This document shows positions 63,721-64,000 of a stretch of 64,000 bases of DNA, piece by piece (the stretch's first letter is position 1; each line of letters begins with the position of its first letter). Position numbers and translations under genes: made by a program. Below the pieces are notes generated by a model. That model ran no database searches, was not told the DNA's origin, and saw nothing but the letters and a program-made list of their open reading frames with translations. The stretch is from Bacteroidales bacterium (GTDB taxonomy: Bacteria; Bacteroidota; Bacteroidia; Bacteroidales; UBA932), in assembly GCA_017442315.1 (NCBI GenBank), contig JAFRZX010000042.1, positions 1 to 64,000 of the forward strand. The letters run 5' to 3'.

Positions 63721-64000
63721 ATGAATGTTATGATGTTTGTATGGGCTGCGGTAATTGTCGTAGGTCTTGTGGTATTTCTCTGGTTTTTTCCGGTGACATT
63801 ATGGTTTCAGGCATTAATATCAGGTGTGCGTATTTCTTTGATTCAGCTGGTGCTTATGCGATGGAGGGGAGTGTCTCCCAACACGATAGTAATGGCTATG
63901 GTCACTGGTACAAAAGCCGGACTTAAGTTGTATGCAAATGAACTTGAGGCCCATTATCTGGCGAAAGGAAATGTCCCAAAAGTTGTGAATGCTTTGATTT
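63721..64000 (+). CDS. floA: Flotillin-like protein FloA (5' part, cut by window edge)
   Basis: The first 93 codons of a gene that continues beyond 64000. The visible protein starts MNVMMFVWAAVIVVGLVVF, a membrane hairpin, and continues with LISGVRISLIQLVLMRWRGV, then IVMAMVTGTKAGLKLYANEL, matching FloA from other bacteria. FloA forms membrane foci and works with NfeD. It is preceded by a CTGTTTGAAAATTTAAACA motif at 63679-63697. Confidence 0.93.
   Translation, partial: MNVMMFVWAAVIVVGLVVFLWFFPVTLWFQALISGVRISLIQLVLMRWRGVSPNTIVMAMVTGTKAGLKLYANELEAHYLAKGNVPKVVNALI

Noticed and set aside
1-64000. CRISPR arrays, tRNA or rRNA genes, prophage, transposases
   Set aside because: All gaps between genes were read and none holds regularly spaced repeats, a cloverleaf, or a transposase or phage gene.

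Overview
The window is a chromosomal segment of a Bacteroidota bacterium, order Bacteroidales. Support comes from gene content (SecDF fusion, eukaryote-type homodimeric glycyl-tRNA synthetase, DUF4923 and DUF5106 proteins, SurA/PpiD-type foldases, surface lipoproteins with an acidic stretch after the lipid cysteine), from promoters of the Bacteroidota type (TTTG, about 19-21 bases, TAnnTTTG), and from the lack of strong Shine-Dalgarno sequences. There is no phage, transposase, CRISPR array, rRNA or tRNA gene in view.

Layout. (1) 1-4045: an accessory, duplicated array of small exported proteins on the minus strand (lipoproteins, a beta-barrel-like protein, a SmpA-like protein, a 96-residue protein). 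It is stitched together by near-identical repeats, one of which carries a promoter. (2) 4137-4460: a highly structured non-coding RNA, possibly 6S-like, with its own promoter and terminator. (3) 4458-18861: mainly minus-strand housekeeping and transport genes: NSS transporter, folA, thyA, galM, a thioredoxin-like lipoprotein, a Na/Pi cotransporter, galK and a nuclease/phosphatase-family protein, with plus-strand islands (a metalloprotease/propeller/barrel-like protein, a CpXC protein, ychF). (4) 18949-28223: an envelope-biogenesis and repair cluster read leftward: mfd, coaX, an outer-membrane protein, a TPR protein, an LptC-like lipoprotein and a PpiD-like foldase. (5) 28224-28511: an AT-rich gap with clustered DnaA-box-like sequences. 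Gene orientation and base skew flip here, making it a candidate replication origin. (6) 28512-45178: mainly plus-strand core genes: ruvB, an Ntn hydrolase, frdA-frdB, ybeY-mnmG, sufS-sufE-sufT, folK, glyS and a double SGNH hydrolase, with hflX, tonB and ruvA on the minus strand. Three parS-like palindromes lie at 37.9-40.1 kb. (7) 45293-48734: surface lipoproteins built from Ig/FN3-like and FGE-sulfatase-like domains, in tandem. (8) 48859-61274: minus-strand XRE regulator, flotillin and NfeD-like genes, DUF4923, a ThiL-like protein that lacks the catalytic residues, dnaE, a lipoprotein and secDF. (9) 61409-64000: a PD40/SPOR-like protein, then nfeD and floA, which runs off the window.

How it fits together. 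The central part looks like an origin-proximal core region: recombination and repair (ruvA, ruvB, mfd), tRNA modification (mnmG), Fe-S assembly (suf genes) and anaerobic respiration (frdAB). Envelope genes surround it. The most notable observations are the candidate oriC with nearby parS-like sites, the promoter-carrying repeat array at the left end, the structured RNA at 4.2-4.46 kb, the ThiL-like pseudoenzyme, the folK gene with no ATG in phase with sufT, and two separate flotillin/NfeD loci within 15 kb. Coordinates and motifs were read by eye. Family assignments rest on remembered family signatures, not on searches.
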